The position numbers and the translations under genes were made by a program. From Strigops habroptila (lineage: Eukaryota; Chordata; Aves; Psittaciformes; Psittacidae), in the NCBI RefSeq assembly GCF_004027225.2, contig NC_044290.2, forward strand, positions 9,316,906 through 9,380,905: DNA of 64,000 nt. The letters run 5' to 3'. Of the stretch, positions 24,465-43,963 are shown in pieces. The stretch's first letter is position 1. Every line of letters begins with the position of its first letter. The notes below the pieces were generated by a model that searched no databases, was not told the DNA's origin, and saw only the letters and a list, made by a program, of their open reading frames with translations.

Positions 24465-26112
24465 CGATATTACCTCTAGATGACAGGTAGTGCAAATTCA
24501 GATCTAAACCATCTGCTTCAGTTTTAAGTGATTTGCTAACGGTTTCATTCACTGAAGACAACGTATCTGGATTACTGCTGAAAAGCACTGTAAAGAAATG
24601 GAACTTCTTTGCATAAGGCCTTGATGCTACTCAGCTGTAGGTAAAGACACTGATTTCAATAAAAACAGGAGAAAGACCTAAACTAGTTTATCTCCGATTA
24701 CATGCTTTCAACATAAACCGATCATTATAGCTGTATTTAAAATCACAAAGCATGATGTCTGCAGAAAGTAGTGTCTACTCCAGAAGCTACTTCAAACAGA
24801 AACCAGAATTACCTCCGCTACGTACAGTAAAACATTCTTCAGCCACCCCACAGTTACTGCTAGAGGAACAGCCCATTCTAGTGCTGTCTGCACATACACG
24901 AGGAATAAAACAGTGACCCCAACAACACCCTTTACAACTCCCTACTGTCAGTACAGTCCCACGACTCTGCAAACCATGCTCACCAAATGCTCTCTATGTG
25001 ACATGCTGGCAGAGGAAACGTCTAGCTGCAGCTAGGCAGGAATTCTGCCAAGCAAGCCCACCCCGATGTCTTTGTTTGTTTGTTTTCCGTGTATTGTAAG
25101 AAACCAGTTCTCTTACCTCTGCATCATGTTCTCTGTGGTCACTTGTAAAACTGAGACATTTTTCACTCATCATTCATTTTGACCTGGGGGGGAAAAAGCC
25201 TGCATTAAACCATGCTGAACATTAACTCCAGATAGACTTGTGTCAGCAAAATGTGGCTTCAAAATAAGAGACAGCAAAAGGCAACTATTTCTTGAGGCAT
25301 TTTACCAAGGACTTTTGAGTAAGAATTGAGGGGATTTTGAGCCATTCAGGAAGTCTACGTTGGAGGCAAAAGCTGCCTCCTCATCTCCCAGCACACCCAT
25401 GCAGGCGAAGGAAGGGTTGCAGTTATGCATTAATTTTCTTCCTCTTTCACTGTCTGTCTGAACCCACATTACTGTGTATGGGAATATGTTCGGTTACATT
25501 ACATATGACTTTCTGCTTCCCTGAAAGCCATTGCTCCTTATCCCTCAACTGTAAAATGACACTAATACTGAGATTTTACAATTCAAAATAAATAGTCAAA
25601 GTTCTGTAAAAACCTGTAAATGGCCAGAGTTAGGAGAGAACAACTCACACACTCTCTGTGATGTGGGCATGTATTTTTGGTAGGTATTAGATCAATTAAT
25701 AACTAAAAATCATTCAGAATTATGGATAGATTCTGTTACTGGACTTCTTAAATCCAGTTTGAGTTCAGAGAGAAAGAGATTCAAGTCCATGGTCTGTGCT
25801 GTGGTAGTTGGAAAGCATCTGTCAGACACCATTGCAAAATACAATATTAGAGCTCTGAACTCCCTTGAGTTACTCTGAATTTACACCAGCGTGGCAGATG
25901 TAGTAACTCAGTCTTAATTCTGCAAACAAAAGATTTAAAAAAGTTATCTCAAATACCCCTTTGCCACATTAACATGTTATTACATATGCAGTATAGGCAT
26001 GAAGTAACAACACAAGATATAATTCTATGGTAACCTGTTTTCTCTGGGAGAAAATATCGGAAGTTAAAGGGCATTCACTGACCAGTATTTCTGAGTTGTT
26101 TACTTGCAAACA

Positions 26113-26316
26113 TGGAATCCCAGCCTGGTTTGGGTTCAAGGGACCTTAAAGCTCACGCAGCTCCAACCCCCTGCCACGGGCAGGGACACCTTCCACTAGA
26201 GCACATTGCTCCAAGCCCCTGTGTCCAACCTGGCCTTGAACACTGCCAGGGATGGGGCAGCCACAGCTTCTCTGGGCACCCTGTGCCAGCGCCTCAGCAC
26301 CCTCACAGGGAAGAAC
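26113..26316 (-). repeat. CR1 LINE 3' region, about 200 bp
   Basis: The plus strand carries the reverse complement of the CR1 3' region: CCTGGTTTGGG, the CCACGGGCAGGGACACCTTC block, TTGAACACTGCCAGGGATGG and GCACCCTGTGCCAG. It lies about 0.8 kb upstream of the PSMD12 start codon. Small open frames through it are frame shadows of the repeat. Confidence 0.95.
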
Positions 26317-27037
26317 TTCATGAGCACTGAATTTCTCCAGTGAATGCAGTTTCTGTAGTGCACAGAATTCTCTGTTGGAATAGGAGACGATGGCAATCTA
26401 CCCCATATGTATTGTACCAACATCAAAGACATTAATGTGCAATACTGTCTTAAATCAGGATCCTTTTGCTCTTAAAAAATCACGGTGTCTCCTACCTTCT
26501 CCTCACCTCTCCAGCAATGCAAGATGATTAAATGGCTCAAGGCTGGAACATGAGACACACTTAAATCCTCATGGCGACAAGCTACTGCACCCCAACTCCT
26601 CCACTGAGGCCGCACCGTGGGGCTGCCCACCCCATCAACACAGCGTGTCTCTCCCAAAACGAGGGGAAACAGCGTAAAAAACACAGTCTCCCTGACCCCT
26701 CTCAACCCCATCAAGGTCTGGAGCTCTGGACACACCGGCTACGAGTAACATCGTGGCTGGGGCAACTGTGCCGAGACCCCACACCCGTGCTGGGGCCGCT
26801 GGGCAGCTAAGGGCCGTAAGTGGGCTCCATAAGGAGTCACTACCCCGTGTCTGACGCCCCATTCCCGGGTACCAGCAGACCCTCACCCGGAGCTCCGCGG
26901 GAGCGCCAAGAGCCGCGGCAGGCTCCGCCCCGCTCAGCACGGCCCCGCCCCGGGTCCTGAGGCGGCCGGAGGTGTCTCCGTCAGCGCCTGCCGGCCGCGG
27001 CGCAGCGGAGCGCGGGGGCCTTGTGCGGGGCCTGCCT

Positions 27038-27046
27038 GCTTCCGGT
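27038..27046 (-). promoter_or_regulatory. ETS/GABPA-type site
   Basis: The plus-strand GCTTCCGGT is the complement of ACCGGAAGC, one base from the optimal ETS/ELK1/GABPA site ACCGGAAGT. It is placed where such sites sit near the start of TATA-less housekeeping genes. It is a motif call only. Confidence 0.45.
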
Positions 27047-27090
27047 GTGTGTGTGTGCGCTGGCGGGGGACGCGGAGCGGAGCCGGGGCC

Positions 27091-35853
<8,763 letters not shown>

Positions 35854-36230
35854 GGTGCCTCAATAATCTCAGTGCTTTTAAAGAAGGCATTAAATCTTCG
35901 TAATAGAGACTATTATTACAATGTGTGTATGGTTTGTTTTCTCCTTGTCAAGCCTTCCTGGTCTAAAACTTAGAACATCATTCTGAGATTCCTGTTGACA
36001 ATTAAGTTCCCTTGATTATTCTTTCAGTTGTTAAATGTTTTTGCTACAATTGGTGAAGGAACATAATAAAACTGTATTGCCTGTACAATAGCAGTCTTGT
36101 GATTTCTTCATTTCCATGTATACCTGTATCTAACACAATTCTGTGGTTATTTCATTACAGGACTATTTGTGAGGCTGTGATTGAGAGGATATACTGTAAA
36201 TAATAAAATCCTAGGGTTTTGCAGTAGCAT
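35854..36230 (+). terminator. PSMD12: PSMD12 3' UTR with two polyadenylation signals
   Basis: AATAAA occurs at 36065-36070, followed within 40 bases by a TG/T-rich stretch (CTTGTGATTTCTTC), and again at 36202-36207 followed by GGGTTTTGC. An ATTAAA also occurs at about 35890. The first AATAAA would give a 3' UTR of roughly 230 bases, the second about 370. Which one is used cannot be read from the sequence. Confidence 0.7.
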
Positions 36231-38115
36231 GCATTGAGGTAACTTACAATATTTTAATGTTATGTCGAGATACTGTTTGAGCAAAATTCTGGATGTTCAT
36301 GCTTAAGAATAATGCTATTTCTTGTGATTTGGGACTACAGATAGACTAATTCTAAACTAACTGAGAAATGTACTTGAACTTTGTCTGCTTGGTGCAAGTC
36401 ACTGATTTTCAGTTTTGTTGGTAAGAGTTTATTATGGCTACAACAGCAATTATACAATTAGCTAAGGCAGTATTTCAGAGCTGCTGCTTCTCATCATTGA
36501 ATGTGGTACATTTGGAGAAGCTGATGTCCTATTATTTGCTTTAACCTACTCGTAATGGAGGGAAGCTGTAGACTTTTCCTCTTGTGTCTGTTCTCTCTTT
36601 TTAAGAAAGTAAAGCCATAGAATGAATGTATAGTAAGAATCAATGGAACTTTTGTTGAGTTTGCTCTGGTTTCTAATGATGCTAGCCATAACTAACTATT
36701 CTGTTCATACTTAATTAGTCAGAGACTGTAATTGTAAATGATGTACTGAGGTGTTTACAAATCCTGTCTCTTTAGAAGCACACTGAACTTCATTCACACC
36801 ACCACTCTTAGCACAGGTGATTACCGTATCAATACACAGGAAACCAGGGAACTTCAGACAGTGATTTTGAGTGAGGAAAGTTTGCAAGGGACAGGAAAAG
36901 GTGGAAGCTTCTAAGCAGTGATTTGCAGTTGAAATGTAGACATTGGACATAGCTTAAGGGAAACTTGGGAATGTCTTTTGGGAGGATTGTAACCTTATCA
37001 AGCCATACCGATCCAGCTCACTGCATTTAAGCAACAAAAAAAGCAGCTGAACTATCAGTGAGGGAAGGGAGAAAGAGGAGCAGTCTGTTTACAATGCCTA
37101 GGATGCTTAGCATCTAACTTCCTAAATTGTACTATAATCCCAATTGTACCAGCTGTGTAAAGTCTTGTCACAACCATGTCTGAGAAGGGGATGTACTGGT
37201 CTTTGCAAGGTTAGCCTTAGCATGAGCAAAACTGGCTCTGCTGGGGTAATGAGCAAAGTAACCAGTTTTGACCTTATCGATTGGAAAAAATCAATCTTCG
37301 GGAAGCAGAGGCAAGTGGGATCAGAAAGGGGAACAGTTGGTCATCAGGGGAGATGGGAACTTGCATCTCCCTGTTCTTATCGTAAACCTTTTTCTTCTGT
37401 TGCAAGTCTGGACTAGAATCTTCAACCCCAAGCATTTAAACTTATGGCTCTGTGATGCTTTTACCAGATGAGATATGCCGGACTTGTTTCCTCAGCCAAC
37501 TATCTTCTCTTTTTTATCCTAGAGATGAATGGTTCGGTGGTTTCCTGACCCTACTTGCTGAGGTTCTTGCAGATCCTTCTACCTCTCTGGCCTAGCTATA
37601 TCCCCTTCTGCTGCCTTTGTTTGCATTTAGAGTTCAGGTTTGTTGGAGAGAGGAGGTGGTTTCTCGCCTCACAAATACCTTTTGCTGTCAGCATTGGGAG
37701 GAACATGGAAGCACTCTTACCTTTCAACAGTCCAGGTATCTCCTTAAAATTCAGTTTAGAAGGATTATGAAGATTCACTTTTAGGGCCTGTGTTCATACC
37801 AAAGATCCACAGTGATCAACCCTTTTGCCTTTTGGTCTGAAATAGGTTTTTGTCCTCACTGAGTTCACTTGGTTTGACTTGGTTGTCTTGGTTTGACAAC
37901 ATACTGTCCAAGGCAAATTCCCTACCTGTCCTCAAGAGTGAGACAGACCTGTTGTGTACCTAGTACTTGGTGCCAGAACCAAGAATCCCTCAGGGTTTAA
38001 TCCCCACACATCACAAAGTTAAAAGGGAAGTTTAAAAACAGCACTGTAGAATTACTAGGCTGTATGCAGTAAGCCCAAGTGAATGGAAAAGAATCCAGTA
38101 ATTTATTTAGCCTGG

Positions 38116-38190
38116 ATTTTGGGGGTTGGGATTTTATTTTTTGTTTGATTTGGGTTTTTTGGTTGGTTTTCTTTTTTTTCTTTTTTTTCC
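38116..38190. repeat. T-rich low-complexity tract
   Basis: Repeated TTTTTTTT, TTTGTTTG and GGTTGGTTTT runs with almost no A or C. It is simple sequence; it could be a decayed poly-T/poly-A tail but has no adjacent element I recognise. Confidence 0.7.
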
Positions 38191-41100
38191 TGGCAGACTA
38201 CTATTAATGCAAACAAAAGGATTGTATCTTTAGTCTGGAAAAGGTTGCCACATTCAGCTTGCTAGGAAAAAAGACAAGCTGTAAACTTTCGGCGCTAGTT
38301 CATCTCAAGAATGCAGATGTATGTCAGATACAACTTCTCTAGGAGCAATTTAAAGGTCAAAGGCATGCTGGCTTCTTAAAAAACCATTGAGATTGAAGAT
38401 CTTTGATCTTGACAATGTGGGATCAAACAATCGCATTCATCTGAACTTTGTAGTTCCTATCTCCTCAATGTACTCTCGATATCCCCTTATTGCTGTTTGC
38501 TTCTCTACACTCTCCTTTTGTGGATCAAAGGAAGAATGAATTAGTTTGAATATTACTTGTTCTAGAAAATACGTTTAAAGAGTCCATGTTGGAGAAATGT
38601 TATCCTTGGATAATTGCAAAGTAAGATTAAAGTTGAGATCATTTGTTCATTAGAGGACTCTGGAGGAATTCCAGGGGAATTTTCATGTTGGAAAATCACA
38701 ACTTGGTACTCTTCAGCTTAATAACCAGGCATTCACGGCTGCCTAGAAAAACAGTTTGCTTTATTGTTTAGTAAGACTAAGAATTACTGTTGCTATCTAA
38801 CCTCAGGTCTGCCACTGGCTTGTTTGCAGCAGAGGGTAAGTCATGTCACTTCTGTTCATTTCCCATGATTGCTGCTTCTGAAGGAGTTCAAAAACTTACA
38901 AAGGTCCAGTGTGCCAAGACAATAAAAACACTGCTTCTAGTACTGCAGTCAGCCTGGAACTTCTGTTGAGAAAAGCCTCCTGTTGTTTTGCTTCTCAGAG
39001 GTGAAAACTGCTCAGGATGCCTGCTGGGATGTTAGGCTGCAGGGTCAGGGAGGCAATTCCGTGCTCCATGTGTTCTATTATAAGTTTACTACTTTTACAT
39101 GTTAATCGTAATGGTTTTTTCTGTATTCTGAAGTTAGATGTCATGAGTGGAGCTGATTGAAACCTGAGTTTTCTGTATTGGAATTCAAGAAATACCAGTT
39201 CCCAGAAACAGGAGTGAACTTTATCACAGAATGAAAAATGATTTTCTCAATTTCCTGGGAAAGCAAAAGTCTGAGGAGAACGAAACAAAGCAGCAGTGTA
39301 AGTTTGCAATAATAGTTTTGTTTTGAAAATGTAGAAACCAAGCTATTGCTGTGATTCCAAGTGCGCAGCTCATGGGTGAGCCAGGACTCTAGGGCTTTTT
39401 GGCTACCAGCTCTCCATTAGCCCTGAAGCAAGCGAGGGTTTCAGAGTTCCCAACTCTTCCAGAATCTGTGCCACACCTCTCGGAGCTCTGCTCAGATGTG
39501 AGCTGCATGGCAGGGAGCCTAGCAGCCCCAAGTGGCCCCAGGTTTTCAAACTCCTGTTTTTCTGGCAAGGAGCCTACATTCTCCAAGGACCTGGGAATGG
39601 CTCCTAGCTTCACAGAATAGGGAGAAGCCCTGTGAAGAGTCATTTACAGAATCCCGACTTAAGGGTAGGGAGAACTGGATGTGTTAGTGCCTTCTGTACA
39701 GGGCTTCCTTGCCGTTATGGTCCCTGGGAGATTGGGCTTTCTAAATGTCCAGCAGGAAATTGCAAATTTCAGATCTGAAAGGTTTTGAAATACTAAAAAA
39801 TGTGGAAGTGGGATTGAATTTGGTGTTGCTGCAGTCATTGGAGGGGGTTTGTTTATTTGTTTGGTTTTTCTGTTTTAATCTTACTATTATAACGAGTCCC
39901 TAGAAATATCACTGTTTGGCTTTTGAGGATCTGAGGCCTGTCAAGTCTCATGATGCTGAGCAGAGATTAATTGTTTTGTTCCTATCTCATGCCTGCCCAT
40001 TATGCCTTGGGCATTTCTTACATTTGCAACATAACACTGTTGCTTCTGCTCCCAAACTCCATGTGACCAGCTGCTCCTGGTCTCCTTGGGTAGAAGCCTA
40101 GGGCTGTGAGCTGCTCTCGTCATGAAATCCCATTAGTGAGCACAGCACATGGGGATTCCAGGAACTTAGAAAGCCTGAACAGTTCTGGAAGTGCAGTCAG
40201 CACATAGCACATCTGTTTCTGTGCCTAGCCCAGTGCTGAGTGAGGAGGACCTAGCTTGTCATTTTAGCCTGTAGAGTTGTGAATGATGTGTCTGATTGCA
40301 GAGGTTGGAAGCCCAAATTACAGTTTCCACTGGGGTAATACAATTCAAGGAGAGAGAAAGAGACATCTCATGGAGTCCCCCCCCCACAGTAGCAGCTATT
40401 ATTATAATCTTATATCCTTAAATTATCCTTTAATACTGTATTGAAACATGTCAATAAAAGCCACAAGAAGTCTTTTTCTTCCCATGTGGTGTATAACGCA
40501 TTGCTAGTGGTGTACTCTGCCCTCTGTGCTGTTCTAATAGAAGGGGCCCTGAAACCAAAGTTTCACTGCATTAAGGCTCTTTGGATTTGGGATCTCATCC
40601 CTTAGGCCAGTTGCTATATGATTTGAACTCTGAGCAGAATTTCCAAAGTTAATGAGTGCTTGGAGCCCAAATTTGTTGTGGATCAACATTCTTCCTCTTT
40701 CTATCTGGTAAAAAAGACTATGAAAGAGCTTGGAGGGGGCACCACATGGAAACAACAAAGTTATTCCCATCTTGCAGGCTCAGTAGCAGTACTTGAACAA
40801 AGTAGTGCTTGGCAGCCACCTCCATCTACAGCAGCTGGCTCCCTCTAGCCTCTGGCATGTCCACTTGGGGTTTATGCAATACAATTAACCAGTCTACAAA
40901 TAAGAGTAAAACCTACCTTATCTGGGGGCTAAGAGGTTTAATTTAAGTAACATCATAAAAAGCAGTGGGTGGAAGGGCGCAGTCTCCATAATACTGTGTT
41001 TATACACAGCACTTTTTTGGAGTCGGGGGATTCCCCTGCTGCCATGGTCTTTCCCCTGCTCCTTTCTGGGCTGTTTCTGCCATCCTTTTACAGCAGGCTT

Positions 41101-42230
41101 TGCCTTTCAGTACTTTCAATCTAGGCATTTTAAAACAACAGAGACAGGTAGCAATGAAAATGGTGCCTGTCATTGAACAAATCCTTCCTTGTATAACTCG
41201 GTCACCAGCCACATAATTTTTTTCCTAGCAGTGCATAAAGAAATACTGTCAGAACAAATGGATTTAAAAGTTAATGCGAGCTTACATCAAAAATAAACCC
41301 AGCAAATTTCTGCCTCACCCCAAACAGAACCCCAGAGGATATATGTGTATTTTTAGATACATACACATATAAAACTCATCCTATTTTCCATTGCTTTAAA
41401 AAAGAAAATTAAGGAAAACCTTCCTTTCATTTTGTAACAGAAAATGTCACCAGTAATACAGAAGCTCACTAGGAACCAAACACAACCAACCTCCCAAAGA
41501 AAAGAACTAATTCCACTCCAACAACCTGGACTGAATGAGACACAAAGTTAGTTACGTCCTAAACATGGTTTCACCTTTAGCTCATCACTGTAACTGCCCC
41601 GGTCCTTGCACAGTGCCCATGGAAATGGCTCTAGATTGTGTTGGAGCACGTCCTTTGGGCTCCCACAGACCAGCAGGGATGGCCGATGGCTGCAGAATGC
41701 TTCTGTCCTCCCGAAATGGAGTCTCCTGGGTTGAGGCTGGGTCCAACCACACTCCCCTCCAGCACAGCTTCGAGCAGGGCACTGGAACAGTTAACTACAC
41801 TCCCAACTGTATTTATAAAGTCGAATTAAAAGTGGACTGATTCAAGTCTGTGCTGCAAATGCAAAGGATTTAAGTTTATTTCCTTCTGCATTTACATTTT
41901 TTTGCAAGGAGCTCTCTTTATAAATGCATTACTGGTGAATATTGAAAATAATCTCGGGCACAAGTATCTTCTTGCAGTGGCAATGCATCAGAGGTTTGGC
42001 TGGTGGTTATTCTTCAAAGACTTGGGAGGCGTTACACGTAAATTTAAATATAAATGTATTTAGGAAAATCCAATAATAAAATGATCTGAATCTTATAATT
42101 ATTTTAATTAAAGTAGAAGGAAAAGTTTTTTTAAAGACATTGCAATCCTGTTCTGTTGATAAACTTTATTAAGAGCCTGAAGTAAGCTGTTTGCCCCCCA
42201 AACTTCTCACCCACTTTGCCCTGAAGCACG

Positions 42231-42548
42231 ATGGCCTCTGCACAGCGAGAGGCACCATCCACAACAGTCGAGCCTTGGAAAAGCCAGTTTGCACAACGGC
42301 GTAGGTATGAACAATCGATTGCCAGACATTTGGAGAACACGGCTAACAGGGAAGATTACCCTGTGAAAATAAAACTGTTACGCAAAGCAGTTTCTGGAAT
42401 TCATGCGCAGCCACGTTACCATCAGTCCTTGGGCAGAAGCAGGTGGGTTTGCAGAACACGATGTACAACAGGCGCTGTTCCATCACCTGGCTGCAGCCTC
42501 TGCCTGTGGGCCCAGGGGGCTGCGAGTGTCTGTAAGGGCAGAAACTAA
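42231..42548 (+). other. Unassigned 105-codon open reading frame upstream of HELZ
   Basis: The frame starts at an ATG with A at -3 and G at +4 (CACGATGG) and runs to a stop at 42546-42548. The translation begins MASAQREAPSTTVEPWKSQF and includes a basic segment FAQRRRYEQS. I do not recognise it. Open frames overlap it on the minus strand, no splice signals or polyadenylation signal are tied to it, and it lies 0.5 kb before the HELZ CpG island. It could be chance, a decayed retrocopy or part of an upstream non-coding transcript. Confidence 0.15.
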
Positions 42549-43090
42549 ACAAACAAGCAACTAACAACCAACCAAACAAAACCCCGAAGCCAAACTAACC
42601 CCAAACCCGTCAGAACAGTAGAAAACCCGCGAGAAACACGCATTTCAGCACAGACAGACCCTGCCTCACAGCTTACCGGTGGGACCCTCTACGCGTGTGC
42701 GCAGCTCTACCCCGCTGAGGGGCTGCTGCGTGCAGAGGCAGCGACGCGATTCTCAAGAAACGGGAGGGGGCGAGAAAAATAAAGAGAAAGAAAACAACGA
42801 ATAAAAAACCCACCCCGGTGTTACCGCTACCCAGCCCAAGCGGCGCGGCACTGCCCCCTCACGCCGCTGCCTGAGGGGAAGAGCTGTGGGCCGGGGTCCG
42901 CGGCTGCCCCTCCGCCAGCCGCCGCCTGCCCCATCGTGCCGCAAATAGAGCCGCGGGTCCGGGTCCTGCCCCCGATCCCGGTTCCGATCCCCGTTCTGCC
43001 GCCGGTCCCGGACGCAGCACCCCGCCGCCCTCCGCCTTGCCCCGCTGGCCGCCGGGCCAGGCCGGGCCGGGCGCAGGGCGGGGGAGGGCT

Positions 43091-43108
43091 TTCCCACAAT
43101 GCTTTGTG
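43091..43108 (+). promoter_or_regulatory. ZNF143 (SBS)-like site with palindromic core
   Basis: TTCCCACAATGCTTTGTG fits the SBS consensus YWCCCRNMATSCMYYRCR at 16 of 18 positions. It also forms a perfect inverted repeat, CCCACAA (43093-43099) and TTGTGGG (43104-43110), around TGCT. ZNF143 binds such sites close to transcription starts. Confidence 0.5.
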
Positions 43109-43130
43109 GGGACGTTGACAAGTGGATCCA

Positions 43131-43138
43131 AGATGGCG
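43131..43138 (+). promoter_or_regulatory. YY1-like site overlapping a minimal upstream ORF
   Basis: CCAAGATGGCG matches the YY1 core AAGATGGCG. The same bases form the upstream frame ATG GCG TAG (43133-43141) if transcription starts before them. YY1 sites of this type are often found just downstream of transcription starts. Confidence 0.45.
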
Positions 43139-43947
43139 TAGAAAGTAATGACAGGTAAGTCAGGACTTCCCCGTTCGCCCCCCGCGGGGGCCGAGGCCGG
43201 CCGGGCCCGGCTTGCGGGGGGCTCCGGGGAGGCTTCGGGGGACCTTCGGTGACCCGCAGCTCGACCGAGCGGCCGAGCGAGGGGTGCCGGCCGGGTCGGG
43301 GGCTGAGCGGTGCCGGCTGGAGAGGGCCCTGTGTCTGCGGAGGGGCCTGCAGCGGCAGCCGCTCCGGGGCTGTTTACGGGCGGGCTCTGCCGGAGCGCCG
43401 GGGGCTGCCGCGCTCTCCCGTGGGCCCGCGGCTGCCGGCGGGCGGGTCGGCGCGGCCCTGAGCCCGGCGCCGCGGGGGCAGGCGGAGGGGCCGGTGTGGA
43501 GAGCCGGGGATGCCTCGCAGAAGCCCGGCTTGCCCGGGCTCCGGGGGTGCTCCGTCAGGGAGGAGGGTTGGCGAGAGGCAGGGGGTGGGAGTCAGCTTTG
43601 TTTTTGTGCCGGGCGGGGCGGGAGGGAACGGCTGGCGACAGCCAGGAAATCACAACCATAAAATACAAGTAGGAAAACGCTTTTAGGTAGGGTTTGTTAA
43701 AGGATGGAAAAACAAATTGAAAGAATTTAACAGCTGCTGTAAAATTAACCCTCGGAGCAATTGAAGGATTGGCAGAGGAGCTTTTATTTTTGTTTTCTGC
43801 AGGAGGCTTTGTCAGGGCCGAGTGGCTACAAGTTGGGAGGTCTAACACAGAGCCCGAAATCACCTTTCACACGATGCAACTGCCCAGAAACTGAAAATAG
43901 GGGAGTTCCTACTGCAGGTTGCCATACAGCCCTCCCAACAGAGACTC

Positions 43948-43963
43948 TATATATATATATATA
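43948..43963. repeat. (TA)8 dinucleotide repeat
   Basis: There are eight uninterrupted TA units in HELZ intron 1. It is a short microsatellite with no other significance visible. Confidence 0.85.

Larger units (their letters stand above)
23351..26860. other. Intergenic interval between head-to-head PITPNC1 and PSMD12
   Basis: No gene is supported here. The interval contains two CR1 fragments (24341-24464 and 26113-26316) and a CTCF-like motif at 24034-24049. Overlapping open frames at 23871-24242 (minus) and 23932-24189 (plus) cover the same bases and neither resembles a known family. Confidence 0.7.
36231..42829. other. Intergenic interval between PSMD12 and HELZ
   Basis: No gene is supported in these 6.6 kb. 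There is a T-rich low-complexity tract (38116-38190), a run of nine C (40377-40385) and a 105-codon open frame at 42231-42548, listed separately. No CR1 copy is recognisable. Confidence 0.7.
43085..43154 (+). other. HELZ: Probable HELZ 5' non-coding exon (start uncertain)
   Basis: GACAG at 43150-43154 is followed by GTAAGT, a full-consensus splice donor at the downstream edge of the core promoter motifs. The HELZ initiator ATG lies in an exon that begins with an AG acceptor 17 kb downstream, so at least one upstream non-coding exon is required and this is the best candidate. The exon would contain a two-codon upstream frame, ATG GCG TAG, at 43133-43141. The 5' boundary is a guess. Confidence 0.55.
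42830..43640 (+). promoter_or_regulatory. CpG-island promoter of HELZ
   Basis: A dense GC- and CpG-rich island spans the probable HELZ first exon. It contains a ZNF143/SBS-like site (43091-43108) and a YY1-like site (43131-43138), both common near starts of TATA-less genes. Several 90-150 codon open frames on both strands are explained by GC richness. Assignment to HELZ rests on the plus-strand splice donor at 43155 and on HELZ being the next gene on that strand. Confidence 0.7.

Noticed and set aside
26113..26330. Open frames of 72-78 codons on both strands at about 26.1-26.4 kb
   Set aside because: They are translations of a CR1 3' untranslated region, which does not code for protein.
27049..27090. 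14-residue N-terminal extension of PSMD12
   Set aside because: The codon at 27049 is GTG, not ATG. The ATG at 27091 has a strong context and matches the family's N-terminus.
41535..41840. 101-codon plus-strand frame
   Set aside because: It starts with an ATG but overlaps frames in other phases and strands, has no recognisable domain and no adjoining polyadenylation or splice signal.
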